From the NCBI GenBank assembly GCA_900128585.1, contig LT642568.1:1-14421 (forward strand): 14,421 nucleotides of DNA, written 5' to 3'. The position numbers and the translations under genes were made by a program. Numbering within the stretch: the stretch's first letter is position 1; each line of letters starts with the position of its first letter. Under the pieces are notes generated by a model that worked only from the letters and a program-made list of their open reading frames with translations, was not told the DNA's origin and searched no databases. The stretch comes from Stramenopiles sp. TOSAG23-3 (lineage: Eukaryota > Sar). Of the stretch, positions 1-7,650 are shown one piece after another.

Positions 1-2943
1 CGCATGAAAGAGTTGGAAGATTCTATTTTGCACAAAATTGCAACTGCGGAAGGAGATATTACCGAGGACAGAGCTTTGATCGAAAGTCTTGAAAACACCA
101 AGGTTATCGCTAATGATATTGCCAGGAAACAACTCATTGCCGCTGCAACGGCCAAGTCGATTGACATTACCAGCGAGAAATACCGTACTGTTGCCGAACG
201 GGGATCGTTGCTCTTTTTTTTGCTCAACAGTTTGTTCAAAATGCACACTTACTACATATACAATCTGGAAGCATTCATCTTGGTACTGGGTAGGAGTGTG
301 ACTGCATGCGGAGAACCGGAGGAAATTTTAAGACCCAAGCTCGAGGCATTGTCACCCGTCGGCGATGAAGCTGAAACTGAGAAGGAAGAGGGGGGCGAAG
401 ATGCCAAAGAAGTCGAAGATGCAAAAGAAGGCGAAGAAGTCGAGGAAGAGCCTAAAGTCGACCAAAAAGCCATCGATAGAGCCCTGCGCAGTCGATGTAA
501 GCAACTGATTGCTGAGATCCAAATGCAAGTGTTTAACTACATGCGGCGAGGCCTTTTTGAATCCGACAAATTAGTTATCTCCACCCTTTTGACACTGAAG
601 GTAATGATTGCTGAAAATAATTTAAATCCGCGCAGAGCAGCTGCACTCGTCAGGCAGGTTGAAAACGAAGACATGGAGATTCCAGAGAGTCTTTTAGAGA
701 TAATTGATACAAAGACTTGGAAGAAGGTCGCTGGTTTAGAAATGAATTTTGCGCAAACTTTCACTGGGTTCGGGGAAATCATGGGGGATATGCAAGATGA
801 GTATGCCAAATGGTTGAATCTTGAACAGCCAGAAAATAAGGCTGTGCCTGGGTACAAAGATATCGATGCATTCAACAAGTTGCTAATACTCAAAGCGCTA
901 CGGCCTGACCGCCTTGTCTCCGCCTTGAGAACTTTCGTTGGCGAACAACTGGGTGAAAACTATGTTACACAAATGCCATTCGATATGATGCAGGCATTTT
1001 CTGAATCTGACTCGCGTTCTCCCATATTCTTTGCATTATTTCCTGGCGTTGACCCCACAACATGGGTCGAAGACATTGGCTTCAAGCTGGGATATACGCT
1101 AGCTGACGGCAATTTCGTGAACATCTCTATGGGTGAAGGCCAAGAACCTATCGCCAAAGCAGCTATAGACAAGCTGACAGCGTCTGGTGGGTGGCTGTTT
1201 TTGCAAAATTTACATTTGATGGAACATTGGACTCCTACGCTGGAGAGATTGTTGGACGAAGTCTTTGCCGGCGAGTCGTTGCACAAAGATTTTCGAGTGT
1301 TTCTGTCTGCTGAACCGCCAGTGTTCGCATTCTTGAAAAACATGCCTGAGTTTTTAATGATGCGAGCTATCAAAGTATGTAATGAAGCGCCATCGGATGT
1401 GAAATCTAACCTTCGTGCCACATGGGCAGAATTCAACCCGGAGCGAATAGAAAGCTGCAAACAAGTTAAAGAGTTTCGTGGGTGCCTGGCTACCCTTTGC
1501 TTTTACCACGGCATCATTTTAGGAAGAAGGAGGTTCGGGCAACAAGGATGGAGTCGTGCATATAGTTTCAATTTGGGTGATCTTAATTGTTGCGCGAATG
1601 TGCTGGAGGCATACTTGAACGAACAAGACATTGTACCCTGGGAAGATTTCCGGTATATTTTCGGTCAAATTATGTATGGAGGCCATATCACAGATTCCTG
1701 GGACAGACGTACTAATGAGACGTATCTTGACTTTTATTACGAGGAAACAATTTTTAAACACAAAGAGATTGCACCAGGGTACAAAGCGCCAGACGCCGGG
1801 AAATTGAAGTACGCTGAAATGCTCGAATATGTTGAAAAGAAATTGCCGCAAGAGACTCCTCTGATGTTTCAGATGCATCCCAATGTAGAAATTGGTTTTC
1901 TGACGGCAACACAGGCCAAGATTTGGAGCGATGTAGTCCTCCTTGGGGGGCTTGGGGGAGCAAGCGCGGGAATAAAGAAGGCCGAGGAGGATACCACCGC
2001 AGTAGATGTTCCCGCAGTGATTGAAGATTGCTTAGCACGGCTCCCAGATGACTACAACATGATCAAAATTATGGAGCGCTGCAAACCACTGTTAAAAGAA
2101 ACTGAAGGGCCATATTCACTGTTGCTGGTTCAAGAGTTAACTCGGATGAACACATTATTATCCTACATGCGCAAATCCCTATCGGATTTGCAAAAAGGTC
2201 TCAATGGTGAGTTAAATATGTCTGAAGCAATGGACGATTTGCGCCAAGCACTGTCTATCGATCAGGTCCCTGGCCGAAATCCATTCCACAAAACATCTTG
2301 GGAATCCCGGGCGTGGTGGTCCAAGAAACCTTTGCCGGCTTGGTTCATGGAAATGGAACAGCGTAATATTCAGCTAAAGAATTGGGTTGGCACGCTGGCA
2401 TTGCCCACTTGCATGTGGTTTTCTGGTCTCTTCAACCCGATGGCATTCTTGACGGCTGTCATGCAGGTCACTGGTCGACGACAAGGCTATCCCTTAGATC
2501 AAATGACATGCGAATCCCATGTTGCGATGATTACCGACAAGGACAAGGCCGACTATTATCCAGCCGACGGGGCATTCGTACATGGAATTTTCTTGGAAGG
2601 TGCTCGCTGGGGTGCGTATTACGACGAAGATGAAGCAGACGGTGATCAAGACACGTATGAGGTATCGGGCGTGCCGTGTGGAGGGCATTTATGCGACAGT
2701 AAACTCAAAGATCTTCTTCCAATGCTGCCAATTTTGTATTTTAAAGCTGTAATTGTTCGCGATACCTGGGAGCCAACAAATGTTGGTTACATGCGCCACA
2801 ATCCAAATGTTTACGACTGTCCGCTTTATATGACAACGTTTCGAGGTCCAACTTACACGTCACTTTGTACTTTAAAGTCCATCGATCCTACCTGGAAATG
2901 GACTCTAGCTGGAGTTGCAATGATCCTGCAAGAAGACGCGTAG
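1..2943 (+). CDS. Axonemal dynein heavy chain, C-terminal part (5' partial), probably outer-arm beta type
   Basis: This is the force-generating ATPase chain of ciliary dynein; only the C-terminal end is in the window, and the frame is open at base 1. Numbering from the Met at base 4: residues 1-60 match the coiled buttress region before YRTVAERGSLLFF (60-72). Residues 285-470 are the AAA6 (D6) region, with LRPDR (299-303) and FPGVDP (346-351). FGQQGWSRAYSFN (511-523) and MYGGHITDSWDRR (557-569) are the lid signatures. Residues 680-979 are the C-terminal domain, with GLFNPMAFLTAVMQ (808-821) and FLEGARW (863-869). The LRPDR/PGVDP pattern and the RGPTYT...KWTLAGVA ending resemble outer-arm beta-type chains (DNAH9/11/17, Chlamydomonas ODA4) more than cytoplasmic dynein. 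Family assignment is very secure, the arm type moderately so. Two insertions stand out: an acidic linker (about 119-152) and a Gly/Lys/Glu loop (646-670). No intron interrupts the 2.9 kb. The stop is TAG. Confidence 0.95.
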   Translation, partial: RMKELEDSILHKIATAEGDITEDRALIESLENTKVIANDIARKQLIAAATAKSIDITSEKYRTVAERGSLLFFLLNSLFKMHTYYIYNLEAFILVLGRSVTACGEPEEILRPKLEALSPVGDEAETEKEEGGEDAKEVEDAKEGEEVEEEPKVDQKAIDRALRSRCKQLIAEIQMQVFNYMRRGLFESDKLVISTLLTLKVMIAENNLNPRRAAALVRQVENEDMEIPESLLEIIDTKTWKKVAGLEMNFAQTFTGFGEIMGDMQDEYAKWLNLEQPENKAVPGYKDIDAFNKLLILKALRPDRLVSALRTFVGEQLGENYVTQMPFDMMQAFSESDSRSPIFFALFPGVDPTTWVEDIGFKLGYTLADGNFVNISMGEGQEPIAKAAIDKLTASGGWLFLQNLHLMEHWTPTLERLLDEVFAGESLHKDFRVFLSAEPPVFAFLKNMPEFLMMRAIKVCNEAPSDVKSNLRATWAEFNPERIESCKQVKEFRGCLATLCFYHGIILGRRRFGQQGWSRAYSFNLGDLNCCANVLEAYLNEQDIVPWEDFRYIFGQIMYGGHITDSWDRRTNETYLDFYYEETIFKHKEIAPGYKAPDAGKLKYAEMLEYVEKKLPQETPLMFQMHPNVEIGFLTATQAKIWSDVVLLGGLGGASAGIKKAEEDTTAVDVPAVIEDCLARLPDDYNMIKIMERCKPLLKETEGPYSLLLVQELTRMNTLLSYMRKSLSDLQKGLNGELNMSEAMDDLRQALSIDQVPGRNPFHKTSWESRAWWSKKPLPAWFMEMEQRNIQLKNWVGTLALPTCMWFSGLFNPMAFLTAVMQVTGRRQGYPLDQMTCESHVAMITDKDKADYYPADGAFVHGIFLEGARWGAYYDEDEADGDQDTYEVSGVPCGGHLCDSKLKDLLPMLPILYFKAVIVRDTWEPTNVGYMRHNPNVYDCPLYMTTFRGPTYTSLCTLKSIDPTWKWTLAGVAMILQEDA
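358..459 (+). other. Acidic low-complexity insertion inside the dynein motor
   Basis: Residues 119-152 (numbered from the Met at base 4) are almost entirely Glu, Asp, Lys, Ala and Val. They sit between the AAA5 core (the YNLEAFILVLGRS stretch) and the conserved segment beginning at ALRSRCKQ. In the dyneins I can recall, the corresponding link is short. The frame is intact and the motifs on both sides are normal, so this is a tolerated surface insertion and not an error. Confidence 0.7.
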
Positions 2944-2946
2944 CGT

Positions 2947-2952
2947 AATAAA
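2947..2952 (+). terminator. Candidate polyadenylation signal of the dynein gene
   Basis: AATAAA lies four bases after the TAG stop, and a second AATAAA lies at 3069-3074. The second leaves a more usual 3' UTR length. The local sequence is AT-rich, so chance occurrence is possible. Confidence 0.3.
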
Positions 2953-3191
2953 GGAGAGTTGGAAGCTGACGCTGGCTACAAAACAAATAATCAATCGACC
3001 GAAACATATTAAATATTTTTTTATTAAAGTAGTAGTATTTGTTTGCTATTTTATTTACACATCATAATAATAAAGAAGGGGGGATATTTATTATATTATA
3101 CCTTGGTAGATATAAAAATAACCAATATGAATATGAATAACCAAGTTACACACAAACAATAATATTTCTATTACTAAAAATAAAATACACA

Positions 3192-3207
3192 AGCAGCAGC
3201 AGCAGCA
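3192..3207. repeat. AGC/CAG trinucleotide microsatellite
   Basis: Five tandem AGC units lie in non-coding DNA upstream of the kinase, followed by an A-rich run. Confidence 0.85.
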
Positions 3208-3491
3208 AGAAAAAAAAACAAAGTAGAAAAATACTTCCTCCTCTCCTCCCTCCTCCCGTCGCCCGACGACGATGATGGATATGATAATTTTGGCTGCCGA
3301 CACAAACAGGAAGAAAAAGAATCAGCGCTGGAAAAAAAAATTCTTCTACTAACTTGCTACAGTATTCCAATCGTTTTTGCGATTTAGTGGAACCCACACC
3401 CGAAGTGTAAAAGCACGAACGCCAGGAGCACAAAACCAATATTTGGATGGATTGAGCTGCAATCATTGTCATTGCATTCACAATAAAAGGT

Positions 3492-6314
3492 ATGCTGCTG
3501 TCAAAGCTCGCTATCCTCCGAAGACTAGGGAGCCGTCGCCGTTTTCACCGCAGACGGCTGTATCACTATAAACGTAAATACAGAACCAATGTTCGGGTTG
3601 AGAGGCAGAATAAAGACACCATTATCGCGGCTATGATAATCGGTGGGATTGGTTTAGGACCTTTGATGACATACTGTTTTGACGACGCTGGTGAAGAAAC
3701 TATTCTCACCGAAGATCACACCTGGAGCGGAAAGAGTTATGTTGATAATGCTGCTGACGATTTTATAGCGTGCTTACCGTCGTTGGATAAGCGGTTCGAT
3801 ATTTTTGAAGATATTGGTTGTGGTGGGTATGGGGTTGTTAAACGTGCGTATGATAAACAGTTAAAGAAAATTGTTTCAATCAAGATCATGCCAAAGAAAG
3901 ATAGCAGCCGACGAGACGTATTGTCAGAAGTAAAAGTCCAACGGGTGGCTGGGTCCCACAAGAATATTAACGCTTTGCTGGACGTTGTTGAAACCGATTC
4001 GTCATGGATAATTGTTTTGGAGTACTTGGGCGGTGGAGAGCTGTTCGATCGTTTGATTGATCGTGGGGCATATTCGGAACGAGAAGCTAGTGAAACTATC
4101 CGTAAAGTTGGCACTGCAATCCGGTTTTTGCATGCCAATGGCATCGTCCACGGGGACATTAAACCTGAGAATATAATGCTGTCTGACCGGTCTGAAAATG
4201 CTCATTTGGAGATTATTGATTTTGGAATGGCATTCGCCTCGACTATGTTTGAAGATGAGGATTTTGCCTTAGACAAGGCGGGTGAAGTCAAACCAGAGAC
4301 GCACGATGTGCAATACAGTGGCAAACTGTCCAAGGGAAACGAAAGTAGAAAAAAGACCCAGCGAACAAAATCACGCCTGGTCATACAGCAACGCCTGACC
4401 GAATTGCATTTGGGTACAACGGCGTATGCCCCAAATGAGGTGTTGGCCAGGGATAAGGACCGGCTAGGAAGTCCAATAGACATGTGGGCGTTGGGTATAC
4501 TAACGTATATCCTGTTATCAGGTGTGCACCCATTTGATCCAGAAAATGAAGCCACAGACACAGAAATTGAACGACGCATAAAGGCCAACGAATACAATTT
4601 CGACGATCCTATCTGGGAAAGTGTTTCCCCCTCTGCCATTGAATTAATTCGACTTTTGCTGTCGCACAATACTACTGAGCGGCCAACCATAGACGAAGCG
4701 TTATCCCATCCATGGCTGGCAGATGATCCCGGGAGGTTAAATAATGAGCCCCTGCCCGAACTTGTTGCTGACAATTTAAGGAAGTACCAAAGAGGTCGCC
4801 GGCGACTCCGAGCGTCTATCCTGGCTGTACTATTAGGTTTACAAAATGACACGGACCGGCTTTTAACATACATGAATCCCAAGAACTTCATCCCGACTAT
4901 TAAAGACGTAGGAAGCGAAATCCGCCAGAGTGTAGCAACTCTTATGGGAGAAGATGACAACGCTGTGCCAAAAGGGGCCCAATCCTCGTCCGCGATGGAC
5001 ATTGGCTCAGTGTTGAAGAACCCTGTTTCCGAAGCAGTTCGTCAGCCTAGTACCGATGTAAATGCAGTTGAGAGTTCGGGGCGTATACATTTGGACCAAA
5101 GCAAGGAAAATCTAGACGCTATCAAACCTCGAAAAAAAAGTGGGAAAGCGCAATTGGGAACCAAGCGGGAGAGGAACAATGAAAACGGCATGGACTGCGG
5201 AGGTTATTCGGGAAAAAATACGTCCAAACTGCTGCCTGAAACTGTTGGGAGCGGAAACCCTAGTACCAGTCACGTATTTTCTAGGCTGGGGGCATTTGAC
5301 AGGGAACAGAAAGGTTTCATTTCAGCGGAAGATTTGAAACGGGTTTCAAAAGATTTGGGTGAGGAACTATCCGAAGAAGAGGTGGGAGAAATGATTCACG
5401 CTTCGGATCAAGACTCGACTGACGGTTCGAGCGCCGGCCATGTCAGGCACTCAGATGTCCGGCGGATAATTGCAGGGCTGCGCGTCCAGCGTTTTGGGGA
5501 TGGAGACTTGATATCGAAAGAAGGGGACATAGAACGCATATTTTACTTGCTGCTCCAAGGTCAAGTAGAGCGTTCTTTTTTGTCGGCGAACGGCAAGCGT
5601 ATTGTCGTGGACCACGTTTATGAAGGGGAACATTTCGGCGAAAGTGAACTTTTGAGAACAGATGGAGAAATCGAAGCTCGCAGCGTTACCTGCAGATGTG
5701 TTTCGGGTTCATGCGAAGTTTTGACATTCCCGCAGAATGATATAGCAATGCTTACCGATGTCTTTGAGGGGGTTGAGAAAAGGCTGCAACGACGGACAAT
5801 GAGACGCACGAAGGACGTCCTGGTTCGTTACATTACCAGAGCTATGCCTGGGGTTAGAGAGGAAGAGTATCCAGCTGGCTCGGTCGTGGTAAACCAAGGC
5901 GAAGTGTCAGACCATTTATTTGTAATTGTTAGCGGGGAAGTGGAAGTGGAAGCGCGAGGCAAAGTTGGGAAAGGTGTACGGGAAACAAACGATGCGGTCA
6001 CTGTCGAGTGGCTCGGTCCTGGCGATTTTTTCCCTCTGGGTGTAGCAGGAATTCTGCAGTCCTTTTCTAGGGGAAATAAGAAGCGTGGGGCAACTGTTCG
6101 TTGCGTTACTCCTGTACGATTGGTGCGTGTTGAGGGCCAGCCATTTCGTGAATTTTTGAAAAAATCACAGGTAGTGTATGAATCTGTGGAAAAAGACGTC
6201 CTTAACCGATTGAAAAAGCGTAACATGAAAGCACAGATTAAAGATGACGAAGACGATGAAGGCCGGGACGAGGACGACGAAGAAGAAGAAGAAGAGGAGG
6301 AGGAGATAGAATGA
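3492..6314 (+). CDS. Membrane-anchored CaMK-type kinase with EF-hand-like pair and two cyclic-nucleotide-binding domains
   Basis: Predicted Ser/Thr kinase, 940 residues. Domains in order: Arg-rich N-terminus (1-40), a hydrophobic segment (43-61), the kinase domain (about 102-410), a CaMKII-like autoinhibitory segment (427-450), a polar linker, a centrin-like EF pair (596-662), cNBD-A (664-765), cNBD-B (785-895) and an Asp/Glu tail (918-940). Kinase motifs: G-loop GCGGYGVV (109-116), Lys131, Glu146, HGD (220-222, Asp222) instead of HRD, Asn227, DFG (243-245), GTTAYAPNE (308-316), Asp330 and Arg397. All core catalytic residues are present, so it is probably active. It is a non-RD kinase with a long activation-segment insertion. 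cNBDs placed after the kinase domain are the reverse of classical PKG. The ATG at 3492 is the only Met after the in-frame stop at 3453. The stop is TGA. Likely inputs are Ca2+/calmodulin and cAMP or cGMP; the substrate is unknown. Confidence 0.9.
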   Translation: MLLSKLAILRRLGSRRRFHRRRLYHYKRKYRTNVRVERQNKDTIIAAMIIGGIGLGPLMTYCFDDAGEETILTEDHTWSGKSYVDNAADDFIACLPSLDKRFDIFEDIGCGGYGVVKRAYDKQLKKIVSIKIMPKKDSSRRDVLSEVKVQRVAGSHKNINALLDVVETDSSWIIVLEYLGGGELFDRLIDRGAYSEREASETIRKVGTAIRFLHANGIVHGDIKPENIMLSDRSENAHLEIIDFGMAFASTMFEDEDFALDKAGEVKPETHDVQYSGKLSKGNESRKKTQRTKSRLVIQQRLTELHLGTTAYAPNEVLARDKDRLGSPIDMWALGILTYILLSGVHPFDPENEATDTEIERRIKANEYNFDDPIWESVSPSAIELIRLLLSHNTTERPTIDEALSHPWLADDPGRLNNEPLPELVADNLRKYQRGRRRLRASILAVLLGLQNDTDRLLTYMNPKNFIPTIKDVGSEIRQSVATLMGEDDNAVPKGAQSSSAMDIGSVLKNPVSEAVRQPSTDVNAVESSGRIHLDQSKENLDAIKPRKKSGKAQLGTKRERNNENGMDCGGYSGKNTSKLLPETVGSGNPSTSHVFSRLGAFDREQKGFISAEDLKRVSKDLGEELSEEEVGEMIHASDQDSTDGSSAGHVRHSDVRRIIAGLRVQRFGDGDLISKEGDIERIFYLLLQGQVERSFLSANGKRIVVDHVYEGEHFGESELLRTDGEIEARSVTCRCVSGSCEVLTFPQNDIAMLTDVFEGVEKRLQRRTMRRTKDVLVRYITRAMPGVREEEYPAGSVVVNQGEVSDHLFVIVSGEVEVEARGKVGKGVRETNDAVTVEWLGPGDFFPLGVAGILQSFSRGNKKRGATVRCVTPVRLVRVEGQPFREFLKKSQVVYESVEKDVLNRLKKRNMKAQIKDDEDDEGRDEDDEEEEEEEEEIE
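3618..3674 (+). other. Predicted membrane segment following an Arg-rich N-terminus of the kinase
   Basis: Residues 43-61 read TIIAAMIIGGIGLGPLMTY, an uncharged hydrophobic stretch with Gly-rich spacing. The preceding 40 residues contain many Arg and Lys and their first acidic residue only at about 37. This resembles a mitochondrial presequence plus a membrane anchor, though a signal anchor for another membrane is possible. It would tether the kinase domain to a membrane. Confidence 0.6.
4227..4412 (+). other. Extended activation segment of the kinase
   Basis: Between DFG (243-245) and GTTAYAPNE (308-316) there are 62 residues, where a CaMK kinase normally has about 20. The extra stretch is charged: acidic at first (FEDEDF), then basic (ESRKKTQRTKSR). 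It keeps the frame and carries several Ser/Thr next to basic residues, so it could be a phosphorylation-controlled loop. Confidence 0.75.
4770..4841 (+). other. CaMKII-like autoinhibitory / calmodulin-binding segment
   Basis: Residues 429-444 (LRKYQRGRRRLRASIL) and the following AVLLGLQN closely resemble the CaMKII regulatory helix (LKKFNARRKLKGAIL). The spacing of basic and hydrophobic residues is the same, and it directly follows the kinase C-lobe. The equivalent of CaMKII Thr286 appears to be Leu422 or Val425, so that style of autophosphorylation is not expected. Confidence 0.65.
5277..5477 (+). other. Degenerate centrin-like EF-hand pair
   Basis: Residues 596-662 follow the centrin C-lobe pattern: FSRLGAFDREQKGFISAEDL, then LKRVSKDLGEELSEEEVGEM, then a second loop starting DQDSTDG. 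Loop 1 (603-614) has Lys at position 5 and Asp at position 12. Loop 2 is lengthened (GSSAGHV) and lacks the usual final Glu. Ca2+ binding is therefore doubtful, though the helix-loop-helix fold is likely kept. Confidence 0.65.
5481..5786 (+). other. Cyclic-nucleotide-binding domain A of the kinase
   Basis: Residues 664-765 have the cNBD beta-roll pattern (IFYLLLQGQVERS ... VYEGEHFGESELL). The phosphate-binding cassette has FGE (715-717) and Arg730 in ARSVT. This is the Glu/Arg pair that contacts the ribose and phosphate in PKA and PKG, so ligand binding is plausible. Confidence 0.75.
5844..6176 (+). other. Cyclic-nucleotide-binding domain B of the kinase (degenerate)
   Basis: Residues 785-895 show a second beta-roll (YPAGSVVVNQGEVSDHLFVI and SGEVEVE). 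The phosphate-binding cassette reads GDFFPLGVAG without the conserved Glu. KKRGATVRC supplies a possible Arg. It may be structural or bind another ligand. Confidence 0.7.
6240..6311 (+). repeat. GAA/GAG/GAC-rich tract encoding the acidic C-terminal tail
   Basis: Tandem GAA and GAG codons encode a final run of nine consecutive Glu within a 24-residue acidic tail just before the TGA stop. The tract is a coding microsatellite and its length may vary between strains. Confidence 0.8.
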
Positions 6315-7181
6315 AAAGTCTTTATTTATGTATATTACTTTAAATATCCAAAATTAATCATCGAAAACAATCTACTTTGAGGAATGCATGTCATTTTCCC
6401 CTATGCTATCCCATTACTTTATTTGTTTTTAGATTCCGATCTCGCCCATCACTCTGCACTCCAAATCGGAAAGGCAAGAAGTCAACCGTTGCATTTAGTA
6501 ATTATATACTTGTAATTTGTATTGTAATCAACACGAGATCTATCTATCGTATTTTACGTAAGGAACAGATTATATACAATTCTACAATACCAAAGTCTCC
6601 TTTCCAATTCTTTATTTTTTTCTCATCTTTAAAATCCTGGCTTATTACTTTATCTATACAAAATTATATAATGACACCATTGAAAAAAATATATATATTA
6701 TTCTACATAATCACAGCATCTAATTTAATACAAGGCCACTCTTCACCATTCATTTTTCTTCAGTTCATAAATTACTAATGAATGCTATGTCCCTATTGTA
6801 TTGTTATTAACAAGGTTTAGCATTAAACTATAATATATGGAAATAGCATTGTATACGTGTTTATATCTCCACGGAAGGAGCACAGCACCATGAACACAGA
6901 TGACCAATCCTCTCTATTATTGTGTATTTTTATTACAAGCAAATACCATCATCGGTGGGTGGCACGCAATATAACAAAAAAATAAAAAAAAATGAAAGAA
7001 AAAATATCATTCCATTGAACGTTTGATTGCGTACGCACGAAGCGTTCAGTTCGTATAACGGAAGGTGTGTGCCGAAATCACCATGTTAAGAGATCCGGTA
7101 GCGTTCAGAGTTCATTTAATACAAATTATACATACCTATTTCTGTGTAAACTATTTTTAAATTAGTCAACTAAAAGATACA
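6315..7181. other. Intergenic region between kinase and uL23 genes
   Basis: This AT-rich stretch of 867 bases contains the kinase 3' UTR and the uL23 promoter. An open frame at 6377-6778 (+) begins with TTG, is biased to Phe, Ile and Tyr as expected of AT-rich DNA, and resembles nothing I know. An inverted repeat, TTCCGAT (6434-6440) with ATCGGAA (6465-6471), could form a 7-bp stem. An A-rich run lies at about 6977-7008. No RNA gene was recognised. Confidence 0.6.
7041..7108 (+). promoter_or_regulatory. Candidate promoter element of uL23: direct repeat AGCGTTCAG
   Basis: AGCGTTCAG occurs at 7041-7049 and again at 7100-7108, each followed within two bases by TTC. They lie 74-141 bases before the uL23 ATG, in a patch less AT-rich than its surroundings. 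Ribosomal protein promoters often carry repeated short motifs. This one is not a motif I recognise. Confidence 0.35.
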
Positions 7182-7601
7182 ATGTCTGCAAAAGCTGCCG
7201 CAGCCGCCAAGGCCCAAAGAAGTGGATCCTTCAAGAAGGGTGCCAGAATCAGGACGAAGGTTAAGTTCTACAAGCCGAAGACCTTGAAATTGGCACGCGC
7301 CCCAAAGTACACAAAGAAGTCGCAAGCCAAGGCCAACATCATGGATAAATATCGTGTTATTAGGTACCCATTGACCACTGAGTCGGCAATGAAGAAAATC
7401 GAAGACAACAACACCCTTGTCTTCATTGTTGATACCAAAGCCAACAAAAGACAAATCAAAGCTGCCGTAAAAAGTATGTACGATATTCAGTGCCAAAAAG
7501 TTAACACTTTGATTCGCCCAGACGGCATGAAGAAGGCCTACGTTCGTTTGACTTTGGACTACGATGCTTTGGACGTCGCGAACCGAATTGGCATCATCTA
7601 A
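7182..7601 (+). CDS. RPL23A: 60S ribosomal protein uL23 (L23a)
   Basis: Component of the large cytosolic ribosomal subunit, near the peptide exit tunnel, where it helps dock the signal recognition particle. The 139-residue protein is complete and close to the usual eukaryotic length. It has a basic Ala/Lys-rich N-terminus (1-45), then the conserved core: [13 protein letters not shown] (about 31-43), [20 protein letters not shown] (61-80), [10 protein letters not shown] and [18 protein letters not shown], ending in IGII. These are near-identical to L23a across eukaryotes and longer than bacterial L23. The ATG at 7182 follows a short AT-rich leader and no in-frame alternative is better. The gene is intronless. 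The downstream neighbour (8357-9526) is convergent. Confidence 0.98.
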   Translation: MSAKAAAAAKAQRSGSFKKGARIRTKVKFYKPKTLKLARAPKYTKKSQAKANIMDKYRVIRYPLTTESAMKKIEDNNTLVFIVDTKANKRQIKAAVKSMYDIQCQKVNTLIRPDGMKKAYVRLTLDYDALDVANRIGII

Positions 7602-7639
7602 ATAAGATGTAGTTTTTTCGTTAGCCCTATACTATTTAC

Positions 7640-7645
7640 AATAAA
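7640..7645 (+). terminator. Candidate polyadenylation signal of uL23
   Basis: AATAAA lies 39 bases after the TAA stop, following a T-rich stretch. The spacing is typical of a short 3' UTR of a highly expressed gene. Confidence 0.5.
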
Positions 7646-7650
7646 TGTTG

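Larger units (their letters stand above)
2944..3491. other. Intergenic region between dynein and kinase genes
   Basis: No coding region is credible here. It holds the dynein 3' UTR, an AGC microsatellite (3192-3207), a pyrimidine-rich run (about 3235-3258) followed by CGACGACGATGATGG, and then the presumed promoter and 5' leader of the kinase. The reverse-strand open frames are low-complexity shadows of these repeats. I see no clear TATA box. Confidence 0.6.

Noticed and set aside
3091-3481. Reverse-strand open frames with Cys/Leu/Phe runs before the kinase
   Set aside because: The runs are translations of the AGC microsatellite and the adjacent A-rich and pyrimidine-rich tracts.
4202-5002. 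Reverse open frame of 266 codons inside the kinase gene
   Set aside because: It is antisense to a well-supported kinase domain, with no recognisable motif of its own.
6377-6778. Open frame of 133 codons on the plus strand after the kinase
   Set aside because: It begins with TTG, its composition follows AT-rich DNA (Phe, Ile, Tyr, Ser), and no motif is recognisable.
7185-7225. Ala/Lys-rich start of uL23 as an organelle transit peptide
   Set aside because: The basic N-terminal extension is normal for eukaryotic L23a and the core is the cytosolic type.
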